Assembly: GCA_023405565.1 (NCBI GenBank)
Contig: JAEXXW010000165.1
Coordinates: 1 to 5,429, forward strand
Direction of reading: 5' to 3'
Source of the DNA: Pseudomonadota bacterium
GTDB taxonomy: Bacteria > Pseudomonadota > Alphaproteobacteria > Rhizobiales > Xanthobacteraceae
DNA: 5,429 bases
The translations under genes and the position numbers were made by a program. The first letter of the stretch is position 1; the number at the start of each line of letters is the position of its first letter. The notes beneath the pieces are model-generated. The model was given only the letters and a program-made list of their open reading frames with translations. It was not told the DNA's origin and did no database searches. Positions 1-5,420 of the stretch are shown here, piece by piece.

Positions 1-565
1 TGCTGCGCGGACCATCGGCGCCGACGAGGAAGGCCGAGCGAATGCGATGTGTCTTGCCGTCGCTCACTTGCTCAATGTCGGCTTCGATCCCGTCAGGAGT
101 CTCGCCGAAACGGATGAGCCGCCAGCCGTAATGAACGGAAATCCCCGGCAGGGCTTCAGCATGGCGCCTGAGTACTTGCTCGACATATTTCTGCGATACG
201 CGATGGGGAAGCTCGGCAGCACTCCAGGAGCCCGACAACTGCTTGACGCGCTCAACCGCTTCGCGCGCGGACGGCAGCTTGAAGCGCGCGAGCTCGCGCT
301 CTGCGTAACGGGTGAAATAGGCGATGTCGGTCGGGAAATCGGGCGGCAAACCCAAGGCCCGGATTTCCTGCGCGAAGCCGAGCCGCCGGAAATGCTCCAT
401 GGTGCGGGCTTGCGTGGCGTTCGCCTGCGGATTGAAGGCGGTGGTCGCCTTCTGATCCACGAGAATGGCGGTGACGCCGCGGCGTCCCAGTTCATTCGCC
501 AGCATCAATCCGCAGGGGCCGCCACCGGCGATAAGCACTGAACATTCGGCCGTGGGTACAGGCAT
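1..565 (-). CDS. FAD-dependent aromatic monooxygenase (class A, PHBH/TfdB-like), N-terminal part, cut by window edge
   Basis: This is the N-terminal 188 codons of a flavoprotein hydroxylase; the gene continues past position 1. Translating the minus strand from the ATG at 565 gives a dinucleotide-binding start with the Rossmann glycines GGGPCG at about residues 14-19, then LANELGRRGV and an acidic VDQ that would contact the FAD ribose. The family-typical stretch NATQARTMEHFRRLG lies at about 49-63, and the second FAD motif, FLVGADGPRS (the GD/DG motif), is at the very edge. Known members use NAD(P)H and O2 to hydroxylate phenolic or aromatic acid rings in the cytoplasm. The ATG at 565 is the first in frame after a TGA at 578-580; the ATG at 570 is in another frame. 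Its ribosome binding site is weak. The gene is divergent from the IclR gene and probably controlled by it. The substrate cannot be told from this part; family confidence is high. Confidence 0.93.
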   Translation of the reverse strand, partial: MPVPTAECSVLIAGGGPCGLMLANELGRRGVTAILVDQKATTAFNPQANATQARTMEHFRRLGFAQEIRALGLPPDFPTDIAYFTRYAERELARFKLPSAREAVERVKQLSGSWSAAELPHRVSQKYVEQVLRRHAEALPGISVHYGWRLIRFGETPDGIEADIEQVSDGKTHRIRSAFLVGADGPRS

Positions 566-607
566 TCCATAGGTCTTTCAGCGCCGGATTCTTTTTGTAT
601 CGCCTCT

Positions 608-613
608 TGTCAA
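608..613 (-). promoter_or_regulatory. Possible -35 element for the monooxygenase gene
   Basis: The minus strand reads a perfect TTGACA here, 43-48 bases upstream of the monooxygenase ATG. No good -10 lies at normal spacing: the best match is AAGAAT after only 14 bases. A poor promoter of this kind would fit one that needs an activator, and the IclR-type dyad at 641-656 lies just upstream of it. This is inference from position and consensus only. Confidence 0.3.
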
Positions 614-640
614 GCCAGCGCGGCAATGGCAGAAGGGATA

Positions 641-656
641 GTTCATAAATGTGAAC
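641..656. promoter_or_regulatory. Candidate IclR-family operator (GTTCA-N6-TGAAC dyad)
   Basis: GTTCATAAATGTGAAC is a 16-bp dyad with five perfectly paired bases on each side and one more inner pair. IclR-family regulators commonly bind short palindromes of about this size in divergent promoters, repressing their own gene and activating or repressing the neighbour. The dyad lies 11 bases before the preferred iclR start (668) and about 28 bases upstream of the TTGACA-like -35 of the monooxygenase gene. A second dyad, GTGAACTAGTACAC (651-664, 12 of 14 symmetric), overlaps its right arm. The dyad is seen in the sequence; the assignment to the adjacent regulator is inference. Confidence 0.6.
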
Positions 657-667
657 TAGTACACAAT

Positions 668-1426
668 ATGAAACGGAACGAGAGCGCGGGTGTCAAGTCC
701 CTCGATCGCGGCCTCGACATTCTTGAATATGTCGCCGCGGCAAAGCGGCCGCCGTCATTCTCGCGGCTTCTTGCCGATCTCGGCATTCCGCGAAGCAGCC
801 TGTTCCATCTCCTGAACAATCTGCAGGCGCGGGGCTTTATCGCCCGCGATGCCGCAACCGATGGCTATGGCCTCGGACCAAATGTCGTTAGGCTTGCGAA
901 GGCCGGACCGCAGCCTTCGCTCAGCGACCATGTTCTGCCCTTCCTTCGTGAACTCAGCGGCGAGCTCAATGAAACATGCGGCTTCTACGTCCGCATGGAC
1001 GATTCGGTGGAGGTGATCGCATCGGCGATCAGCACGCAGGCACTGTCCTATACGATGAAGATCGGTGCGCGTGCGCCGCTTTATGCCGTTTCGGCCGGGA
1101 AGATCGTTCTTGCCGAGCTCGATGTTGACATGTTGAAGGACTATCTGGCTGGCGTCGTGCTTACCGCGGCGACGCCGCAGACGATCCGTTCCAAGACGCA
1201 ACTGAAACAGGAGATCCGGGCCATCAAATCGACAGGCTTTGCCTATTCGCACGATGAGTTCACTCCCGGCATTACGGCAATCGCGACCGCCGTCCGTCAC
1301 GGCGACGATTTTATCGGGGCAATCAATGTCGCCGTGCCAACGGGGCGCTTCACGCCCGGCCGTGATGCGGAATTTCGCGAAGCGCTTCGCGTGACCGCGA
1401 AGGCAATAGGGGGGGCGCTAGGTTGA
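668..1426 (+). CDS. IclR-family transcriptional regulator
   Basis: This is a 252-residue cytoplasmic DNA-binding protein of normal IclR length. The N-terminal winged helix-turn-helix covers about residues 8-70: VKSLDRGLDILEYV is the classic first helix and IPRSSLFHLLNNLQARGFI holds the recognition helix and start of the wing. The C-terminal effector domain (about 85-250) carries the family signatures APLYAVSAGKIVLAEL (about 136-151) and GFAYSHDEFTPGITAIA (about 190-206), followed by a GAINVAVP strand. I chose the ATG at 668 over the in-frame ATG at 626 for two reasons: the longer start adds 14 residues not typical of the family, and it would put the operator-like dyad 641-656 inside the gene. 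Neither start has a strong ribosome binding site. The gene is divergent from the monooxygenase and convergent with the receptor operon, so it is the likely regulator of one or both. A run of seven G at 1409-1415 lies near its 3' end. The effector is unknown. Confidence 0.93.
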   Translation: MKRNESAGVKSLDRGLDILEYVAAAKRPPSFSRLLADLGIPRSSLFHLLNNLQARGFIARDAATDGYGLGPNVVRLAKAGPQPSLSDHVLPFLRELSGELNETCGFYVRMDDSVEVIASAISTQALSYTMKIGARAPLYAVSAGKIVLAELDVDMLKDYLAGVVLTAATPQTIRSKTQLKQEIRAIKSTGFAYSHDEFTPGITAIATAVRHGDDFIGAINVAVPTGRFTPGRDAEFREALRVTAKAIGGALG

Positions 1427-1474
1427 AGGCAGCCACGTGGAGCTGAGGAATAGCGAGCCTGCAATAGGGCGATC

Positions 1475-1515
1475 CGCTCGTTGAAGAGGCCCACCGAGCG
1501 AGCGCAAATCCGCTC
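1475..1515. other. Weak hairpins in the convergent intergenic gap
   Basis: Between the converging iclR and receptor genes (1427-1575) two overlapping dyads can be seen. CGCTCG at 1475-1480 pairs with CGAGCG at 1495-1500 across a 14-base loop, and GAGCG at 1500-1504 pairs with CGCTC at 1511-1515 across 6 bases. Neither is followed by a T-run on either strand, so they do not meet the usual picture of an intrinsic terminator. They may still slow polymerase or be incidental in GC-rich DNA. No other gene is visible in this gap. Confidence 0.25.
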
Positions 1516-1528
1516 AATGGGCTCCTGT

Positions 1529-1552
1529 GCCGAATAATAGGCCGAATAATAG
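1529..1552. repeat. Perfect 12-bp tandem duplication
   Basis: GCCGAATAATAG occurs twice in direct succession (1529-1540 and 1541-1552) with no mismatch, just downstream of the stop codon of the minus-strand receptor gene. It is AT-richer than its surroundings. It looks like a slippage duplication; no function is visible, and copy number could vary between strains. Confidence 0.9.
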
Positions 1553-1575
1553 AAAGTGTGATTGCTCTCTCGGTG

Positions 1576-2538
1576 CTAATTGGCGGCCGTTATGCCTCTC
1601 TCCCGTATGATCGTGCCGAAGCGAACGGAATCTTTTTGTGATTTCTCCTTGAAGCCATCGGGGGACATCGGCGCGGCTATGTTCCCCAGCGTAGCGATGC
1701 GGTCTTTGAGGGCCGGTGTCGCAAGGTAGCGATTAATCTCCTTGTTCAAGCGCGAAACAATATCCGGCGAGGTTCCGGCCGGTGCGTAAATCCCGAACAC
1801 CGCGTCGGCGTCAAAGCCTTTGAGGCCAAGTTCGTCGAGTGTCGGCACATTGGGGAGCTGAGGCGATCGCTCCGGGCTGCCGACCGCAAGAACGCGCAGC
1901 TTGCCGGCCTTCACATGTTCAATGGCGATGCCCGGATCGAACAGAAAGTCGAGCTGTCCGGCAAGCAGATCGTTAAGCGCGGGCGCGGCGCCACGATAAG
2001 GAACGTGAGTTGCATCCGTGCCGGTCATGTTCTTCAGCATTTCCGCTGCAAGATGCGGCGAACTGCCGATGCCCGGTGATCCGAAATTGCGCTTTCCCGG
2101 ATTTGCCTTGAGGTCGGCGATAAAGGTCTTGAAATCCTGCGCCGGATTGTCCGCCCGAATGACGAGATAGAAAGGCACGCGCGCAACGGATGCAACGGGA
2201 ACGATGTCCTTCGTCGGGTCAAACGGCATCTTGGCGTAAAGATGGGGATTGATGGCGACCATTCCACCTGACGACATCAGCAAGGTGTGACCATCCGGAA
2301 CAGCTCTTGCGACCAGTTCGCCACCCAAATTTCCGCCGGCCCCGCCTTTGTTTTCGATGACGACGGGCTGACCCAGGGTTTCGCCGAGAGGCTGACCGAC
2401 AAGGCGAGCAAGCTGATCCGCCGCGCCTCCTGGTGGAAAGTTCACGATAAGCCGGATCGGCTGTGTCGGCCAGTTTTGCGCGAAAGATGGAGAAATGAGT
2501 GCCGCCACACAGGCCGCCGCGACCAGAATCGTTCTCAT
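1576..2538 (-). CDS. Tripartite tricarboxylate transporter (TTT) receptor, Bug family; periplasmic solute-binding protein
   Basis: This 320-residue secreted binding protein is of usual length for the Bug/TctC family, which captures small carboxylates in the periplasm for a TctAB membrane pair. It opens with a signal peptide (MRTILVAAACVAALISPSFA, cleavage likely before QNWP). The mature protein has PIRLIVNFPPGGAAD (about residues 27-41), the ligand-carboxylate loop region, then VVIENKGGAGGN, GSPGIGSSPHLAAE (about 154-166), THVPYRG (about 177-183), and the late NVPTLDELG and YAPAGTS segments. The ATG at 2538 is preferred because GGGGGAG lies six bases upstream and the signal peptide starts there; an in-frame start at 2577 adds 13 residues and would spoil it. 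It is the last gene of the minus-strand operon, 60 bp after the amidohydrolase. No TctA or TctB is in the window. The ligand is unknown. Confidence 0.93.
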   Translation of the reverse strand: MRTILVAAACVAALISPSFAQNWPTQPIRLIVNFPPGGAADQLARLVGQPLGETLGQPVVIENKGGAGGNLGGELVARAVPDGHTLLMSSGGMVAINPHLYAKMPFDPTKDIVPVASVARVPFYLVIRADNPAQDFKTFIADLKANPGKRNFGSPGIGSSPHLAAEMLKNMTGTDATHVPYRGAAPALNDLLAGQLDFLFDPGIAIEHVKAGKLRVLAVGSPERSPQLPNVPTLDELGLKGFDADAVFGIYAPAGTSPDIVSRLNKEINRYLATPALKDRIATLGNIAAPMSPDGFKEKSQKDSVRFGTIIRERGITAAN

Positions 2539-2544
2539 GATTGT

Positions 2545-2551
2545 CTCCCCC
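2545..2551 (-). promoter_or_regulatory. Ribosome binding site of the downstream TTT receptor
   Basis: GGGGGAG on the minus strand, six bases before the ATG at 2538. It decides for that start over the upstream in-frame codon at 2577. Confidence 0.75.
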
Positions 2552-2598
2552 GTTATGGTTTCTGAAAGGCGTTGCAAAATCAGTCCAGTCGCATTTGG

Positions 2599-3579
2599 CT
2601 AGTTTGCAAGAAGAGCGGCTGCGTTGTGCTTCGTGATCTGCGCGACGTCCTCTGACGACAGATTCGGGAGCGCGCTGACAAAGCCGATGGGATCATTTTC
2701 GCCGACCGGGAAATCGCTGCCCAAGACCAGGCGATCGGCGCCGACCCGGTCGATCAATGCGCGCAGGACCGAAGGATCGTAGACGCAGCTATCGTAATAG
2801 AAGCGGCGCAGATAGCCGCTCGGCTTGTCACTGATATTCTTTGTCGTGTCGGGGTAGTTCGTGACATTCCTGTCAAGCCGACCGAGATAATGCGGAAAAT
2901 ATCCGCCGCCATGCGCCATGACGATCTTGAGCCTGGGGTGTTTGTCCAATGTCCCTTCGTAGATGAGAGAGGACATGACCTTCACTTCCTCGATCGACTG
3001 ACCAATCGAATTCCACATTCGATAGTTCTGAAACCACGGGTCAGCGATACCATGCGGATGAATGAAAGCGATGACGCCGCGCTCCTCGATCGCCTCCCAC
3101 AGTGGAGCAAACCGGCTTTCGCCGAGATAGTTGCCGTTTACATTCGCAGGCAGGCCGATTACGGGGAGACGGAGCTGGTCAACGGCCCGCACGAATTCGG
3201 ACAACATGTCGTTCGTGTCGGCCATCGGCAGCGTGAAGCTACCGATGAAACGGCCCGGGTGTCGCACCGTCCAGTCCGCCACCATGTCATTCAGTTGCTG
3301 CGTCATTTGCAGGTCAGACTTGGCATCTGCCCACCAGGTATTCTGCAGCACACTGCTGACGGAAATGACCGACGCGTCTACGCCAGCCGCATCCATGTGT
3401 GCGATATGCACGAGTGGATCGGCCATGCGGGCATAGACTTCGCCTTTGCCCGAACCATCGCCCGGCCGGGGGAAGGGACGCTTGCCAAATCCGGTCTGCA
3501 CGCTGTGGGCGCCGCATGTGTCGAGCAGGCGCAGATCGACGACATGAGAATGGAAATCAATGACGCGGTCTTTTTGCAC
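2599..3579 (-). CDS. Amidohydrolase family 2 protein, ACMSD-like metal-dependent decarboxylase/hydrolase
   Basis: This 326-residue TIM-barrel enzyme belongs to the amidohydrolase-2 family, which includes aminocarboxymuconate-semialdehyde decarboxylase, gamma-resorcylate and 5-carboxyvanillate decarboxylases and some hydrolases. The metal and catalytic residues are all in place: HxH in VIDFHSH (His10, His12), FIHPHG (about His174), AHGGG (His223) and LGSDFP (Asp289), spaced as in ACMSD. There is no signal peptide, so it acts in the cytoplasm. I prefer the GTG at 3579, since AAGGGAG lies six bases before it and the conserved region begins seven codons later. The in-frame ATG at 3600 overlaps the preceding stop codon as ATGA and would add seven residues by translational coupling; it cannot be excluded. 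The gene sits between two TTT receptor genes, which suggests it processes the imported acid or a ring-cleavage or hydroxylated product of it. The exact substrate is unknown. Confidence 0.9.
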   Translation of the reverse strand: MQKDRVIDFHSHVVDLRLLDTCGAHSVQTGFGKRPFPRPGDGSGKGEVYARMADPLVHIAHMDAAGVDASVISVSSVLQNTWWADAKSDLQMTQQLNDMVADWTVRHPGRFIGSFTLPMADTNDMLSEFVRAVDQLRLPVIGLPANVNGNYLGESRFAPLWEAIEERGVIAFIHPHGIADPWFQNYRMWNSIGQSIEEVKVMSSLIYEGTLDKHPRLKIVMAHGGGYFPHYLGRLDRNVTNYPDTTKNISDKPSGYLRRFYYDSCVYDPSVLRALIDRVGADRLVLGSDFPVGENDPIGFVSALPNLSSEDVAQITKHNAAALLAN

Positions 3580-3585
3580 GCTATT

Positions 3586-3592
3586 CTCCCTT
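3586..3592 (-). promoter_or_regulatory. Ribosome binding site that favours a GTG start for the amidohydrolase
   Basis: AAGGGAG on the minus strand, six bases before the GTG at 3579. It lies inside the longer reading frame that begins at the ATGA overlap (3597-3600), so it argues for the shorter protein. Confidence 0.7.
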
Positions 3593-3596
3593 CGCG

Positions 3597-4574
3597 TCAT
3601 TCAGCCGACAGGCCGGCGTCCTTGATCACTTTGGCCCATTTCGCCTGGTCGCTCTTCAGCAGTTGCTCGAGCTTGGCCGGTTCACCGCCAAGAATTTCGA
3701 GACCTTGCGTCTGGAAGCCTTTGACCACGGCCGGTCGCTGCAGGGCCTTGTTCAACGCCGCGTTGAGCCTGTCGATCGTCTCCTTTGGCGTTCCGGCCGG
3801 TGCGAGCAGGCCGAACCAGGTTTCAACTTCAAACCCGGGCAGGCCCTGTTCGACCATGGTCGGAACGTCGGGAGAAGTTGAGGCGCGCTGCAATGAGGAG
3901 ACGCCAATGATCTTGACCTTCCCGGAGCGCGCCAAAGGAGCGATGCTGTGTAGTCCGACGAACATGGCATCGACGTGTCCTCCGGTCAGGTCCGTCACTG
4001 CCTTGGCCAGTCCGCTGTAAGGCACATGCGTCATCTTCGTATCGGTGGAGATCTGCAGCAGCTCCGTCGCAAGATGATGCGGCGTGCCCTTGCCGGGGCT
4101 GGCGTAATTGATCTTTCCCGGGCTCGCCTTCGCAAGCTTCGTCAGTTCGGCTAGTGTATTCGCAGGAACATTGGACGCCACCGCCAGTGCCATATGACCT
4201 TTGGCGACGAGCGCTATGGGTGAGAAGCTCTTGATCGGATCGTATTCGACATTCTTGAACAGGCTCGGGTTCAGGACGATCGTATTGGCGGTGAGAAGGA
4301 GCGTTGAGCCATCCGGGGCAGCACGCGCGACGCTCGCAGTGCCTATATTGCCACTCGCGCCGACGCGATTTTCGACGATGACGGTCTGATTCAACTCTTC
4401 GCTGAGCGGATCGATGATGGCTCTCGCCGCCGCATCAGGGCCGGAGCCCGGCGTGAAGGGAACGATAATCGTAATGAGCTTGCCCTTTTGCTCCTGGGCA
4501 AGGGCGCCGTGAGAGACCACGAGGCCAAGGGCAAGTCCCAGCGATAGAACAGGACAACGGAACAGGCTCAGCAT
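3597..4574 (-). CDS. Tripartite tricarboxylate transporter (TTT) receptor, Bug family; second periplasmic binding protein
   Basis: This 325-residue protein is of the same family as the one at 1576-2538 but clearly diverged, so the pair is not a recent duplication. A signal peptide of about 26 residues ends in GALA before QEQKGK. Family segments follow: ITIIVPFTPGSGPDAAAR (the first ligand loop), VIVENRVGASGNIG, NYASPGKGTPHHLATELL, THVPYSG, VDAMF, DVPTMVEQGLPGFE and LLAPAGTPKETIDRLN. The ATG at 4574 is preferred over the in-frame GTG at 4592 because GGAG lies eight bases before it and the signal peptide begins there. Its stop codon is 17 bases from the amidohydrolase GTG and overlaps the alternative ATG, so the two genes are surely co-transcribed. 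It should deliver a carboxylate to a TctAB-type permease encoded elsewhere. The ligand is unknown. Confidence 0.93.
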   Translation of the reverse strand: MLSLFRCPVLSLGLALGLVVSHGALAQEQKGKLITIIVPFTPGSGPDAAARAIIDPLSEELNQTVIVENRVGASGNIGTASVARAAPDGSTLLLTANTIVLNPSLFKNVEYDPIKSFSPIALVAKGHMALAVASNVPANTLAELTKLAKASPGKINYASPGKGTPHHLATELLQISTDTKMTHVPYSGLAKAVTDLTGGHVDAMFVGLHSIAPLARSGKVKIIGVSSLQRASTSPDVPTMVEQGLPGFEVETWFGLLAPAGTPKETIDRLNAALNKALQRPAVVKGFQTQGLEILGGEPAKLEQLLKSDQAKWAKVIKDAGLSAE

Positions 4575-4582
4575 TCTCAATA

Positions 4583-4586
4583 CTCC
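4583..4586 (-). promoter_or_regulatory. Ribosome binding site of the upstream TTT receptor
   Basis: GGAG on the minus strand, eight bases before the ATG at 4574. The alternative GTG at 4592 has no comparable site in front of it. Confidence 0.55.
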
Positions 4587-4630
4587 GATCACTTGAGATC
4601 ACAATCCGACTGCCCATCGGTATTGCGTTG

Positions 4631-4707
4631 CGACCGCGTAGGCGGGTCGGACCACGTTGATTGGCTAACGGCCGTCAGCAAACGGTGCGATCACCGTGCT
4701 GGCCAGC
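4631..4707. repeat. Row of short dyads in the spacer upstream of the TTT receptor
   Basis: Four inverted repeats lie almost end to end: GCTGGCCAGC (4698-4707, perfect), ACGGTG-CGAT-CACCGT (4682-4697, six paired bases, four-base loop), GCTAACGGCCGTCAGC (4664-4679, one non-Watson-Crick pair per arm), and CGACC...GGTCG (4631-4649). As RNA on the minus strand they would form consecutive hairpins before the receptor gene. CCGT and ACGG cores recur, so alternative pairings between neighbours are possible. There is no T-run, so a simple terminator is unlikely. They could be an mRNA processing or stability element, an operator cluster, or chance in GC-rich DNA. Confidence 0.45.
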
Positions 4708-4734
4708 CCGTCACATCCGGCGAAGGACGAGCCT

Positions 4735-4812
4735 TTAGCTTGCTATGTATGGAGTTCTGCGCGCTCGGTGCGCCGCGGGCGCACGACGGAATATCGCGAT
4801 CGTTTCAGACAT
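4735..4812 (-). CDS. Possible small ORF (25 residues): leader peptide or remnant of a lost gene start
   Basis: A 25-codon ORF begins at the ATG at 4812, 46 bases after the flavin reductase stop codon, and ends at a TAA at 4735. It is preceded by AAGGGAG at 4822-4828 with a nine-base spacer, as good as any ribosome binding site in the window and identical to that of the amidohydrolase. The peptide begins MSETIAIFRR, is arginine-rich (five of 25), has no membrane segment and matches no family I know. Two readings are possible. It may be a regulatory leader ahead of the dyad row at 4631-4707, or the surviving 5' end of an operon gene, for instance an oxygenase partner of the flavin reductase, lost by deletion. 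That it is translated is inference. Confidence 0.3.
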   Translation of the reverse strand: MSETIAIFRRAPAAHRARRTPYIAS

Positions 4813-4858
4813 TTTGTTTCTCTCCCTTGAGGTCGGCGCGTTGATTGAGCGCTCTTGT

Positions 4859-5362
4859 TCAGATGTTCATTTCTAAAGTGGCCGCATATTTTCCATTTTG
4901 ATAGATCAATGGCTCGACTTCAGGCGCGACATTGATATGGTCGATCTTCGCGATGAAAATGCCGTGACTTCCAACCTGAACGACTTGCTCGATCGAGCAA
5001 AAGAGATTGGCTTGGGCATCCTTTAAATAGGGCAGGCCATCAAACTCCGCCCAATGACCGACAGCGAACCGATCTTGTTCGTGCAGTTTGCTCCCGAATC
5101 GTTGGGAAAGGGCCGCATGAGAGGTCTTGAGCAGATTCACGCAGAGGCGTTTTCGATTGTTGACCTTCGAATAAAGCCGCGCCTCCGAATTGATGCAGAC
5201 AAGAATCGTCGGTGGTTCAGAACAAACCGACGTTACGGTGGTTGCCGTCATCCCGTGCCGGCCAGCTTCGTCAGCACAGGTGACGATACTCACCGTCGTG
5301 GCGAGCCGACGCATAGCCAGACGAAAATCGATGCCTAGCTCGTTGGCTTGGGCAAATGCCAT
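4859..5362 (-). CDS. Flavin reductase-like FMN-binding protein (HpaC/DIM6-NTAB type), reductase component of a two-component monooxygenase
   Basis: This 167-residue protein has the split-barrel flavin reductase fold, of usual length for the small reductases that use NAD(P)H to reduce free FMN or FAD for a partner oxygenase. Visible signatures are FRLAMRRLATTVSIVT at about 13-28, GMTATTVTSVCSEPPTILVCIN (about 37-58, the flavin-phosphate loop and strand), CVNLL, GSHGIFIAKI (about 131-140, where many relatives have GDH) and PLIYQNGKY (about 151-159). The ATG at 5362 is chosen; an in-frame TTG at 5404 would add 14 residues without homology and lies upstream of the probable transcription start. 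No strong ribosome binding site is seen. It is the first gene of the minus-strand operon. The class A monooxygenase at 1-565 should not need it, so its oxygenase partner is likely beyond the window or missing. Confidence 0.92.
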   Translation of the reverse strand: MAFAQANELGIDFRLAMRRLATTVSIVTCADEAGRHGMTATTVTSVCSEPPTILVCINSEARLYSKVNNRKRLCVNLLKTSHAALSQRFGSKLHEQDRFAVGHWAEFDGLPYLKDAQANLFCSIEQVVQVGSHGIFIAKIDHINVAPEVEPLIYQNGKYAATLEMNI

Positions 5363-5392
5363 ATCTGTCGACCATTTCGAACTGCAAGGCAA

Positions 5393-5420
5393 AGTATGGG
5401 TCAAAATAGTTTGGAGTCAA
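5393..5420 (-). promoter_or_regulatory. Probable sigma70-type promoter of the flavin reductase operon
   Basis: On the minus strand TTGACT (5415-5420, five of six to the -35 consensus) is followed after 16 bases by CATACT (5393-5398, four of six to the -10). Transcription would start near 5386, about 24 bases before the ATG at 5362. The surroundings are AT-rich compared with the rest of the window. Consensus match only. Confidence 0.45.

Noticed and set aside
47..541. 164-residue open frame on the plus strand
   Set aside because: It is antisense to the monooxygenase frame, whose minus-strand translation carries clear FAD motifs; its own translation shows no family signature.
1430..1446. Terminator around the CCACGTGG palindrome just after iclR
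   Set aside because: The stem is short with a bulge and is not followed by T residues.
2890..4020. 376-residue open frame on the plus strand, longer than any real gene here
   Set aside because: It runs antisense across the amidohydrolase and a TTT receptor, both with full family motifs; its translation is rich in His, Arg and Ala without recognisable domains, typical of GC-rich shadows.
4435..4617. 60-residue minus-strand frame overlapping the receptor start
   Set aside because: It overlaps the signal peptide region of the receptor in another frame and has no family match.
4631..4812. Classical amino-acid attenuator with an arginine leader peptide
   Set aside because: The arginine codons are scattered rather than a dense run, there is no T-run after the hairpins, and the downstream genes are not biosynthetic. 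Kept only as a looser leader hypothesis.
4593..4844. 83-residue open frame on the plus strand in the spacer
   Set aside because: No ribosome binding site or recognisable motif, and the composition is not protein-like; the minus-strand small ORF has better initiation signals.
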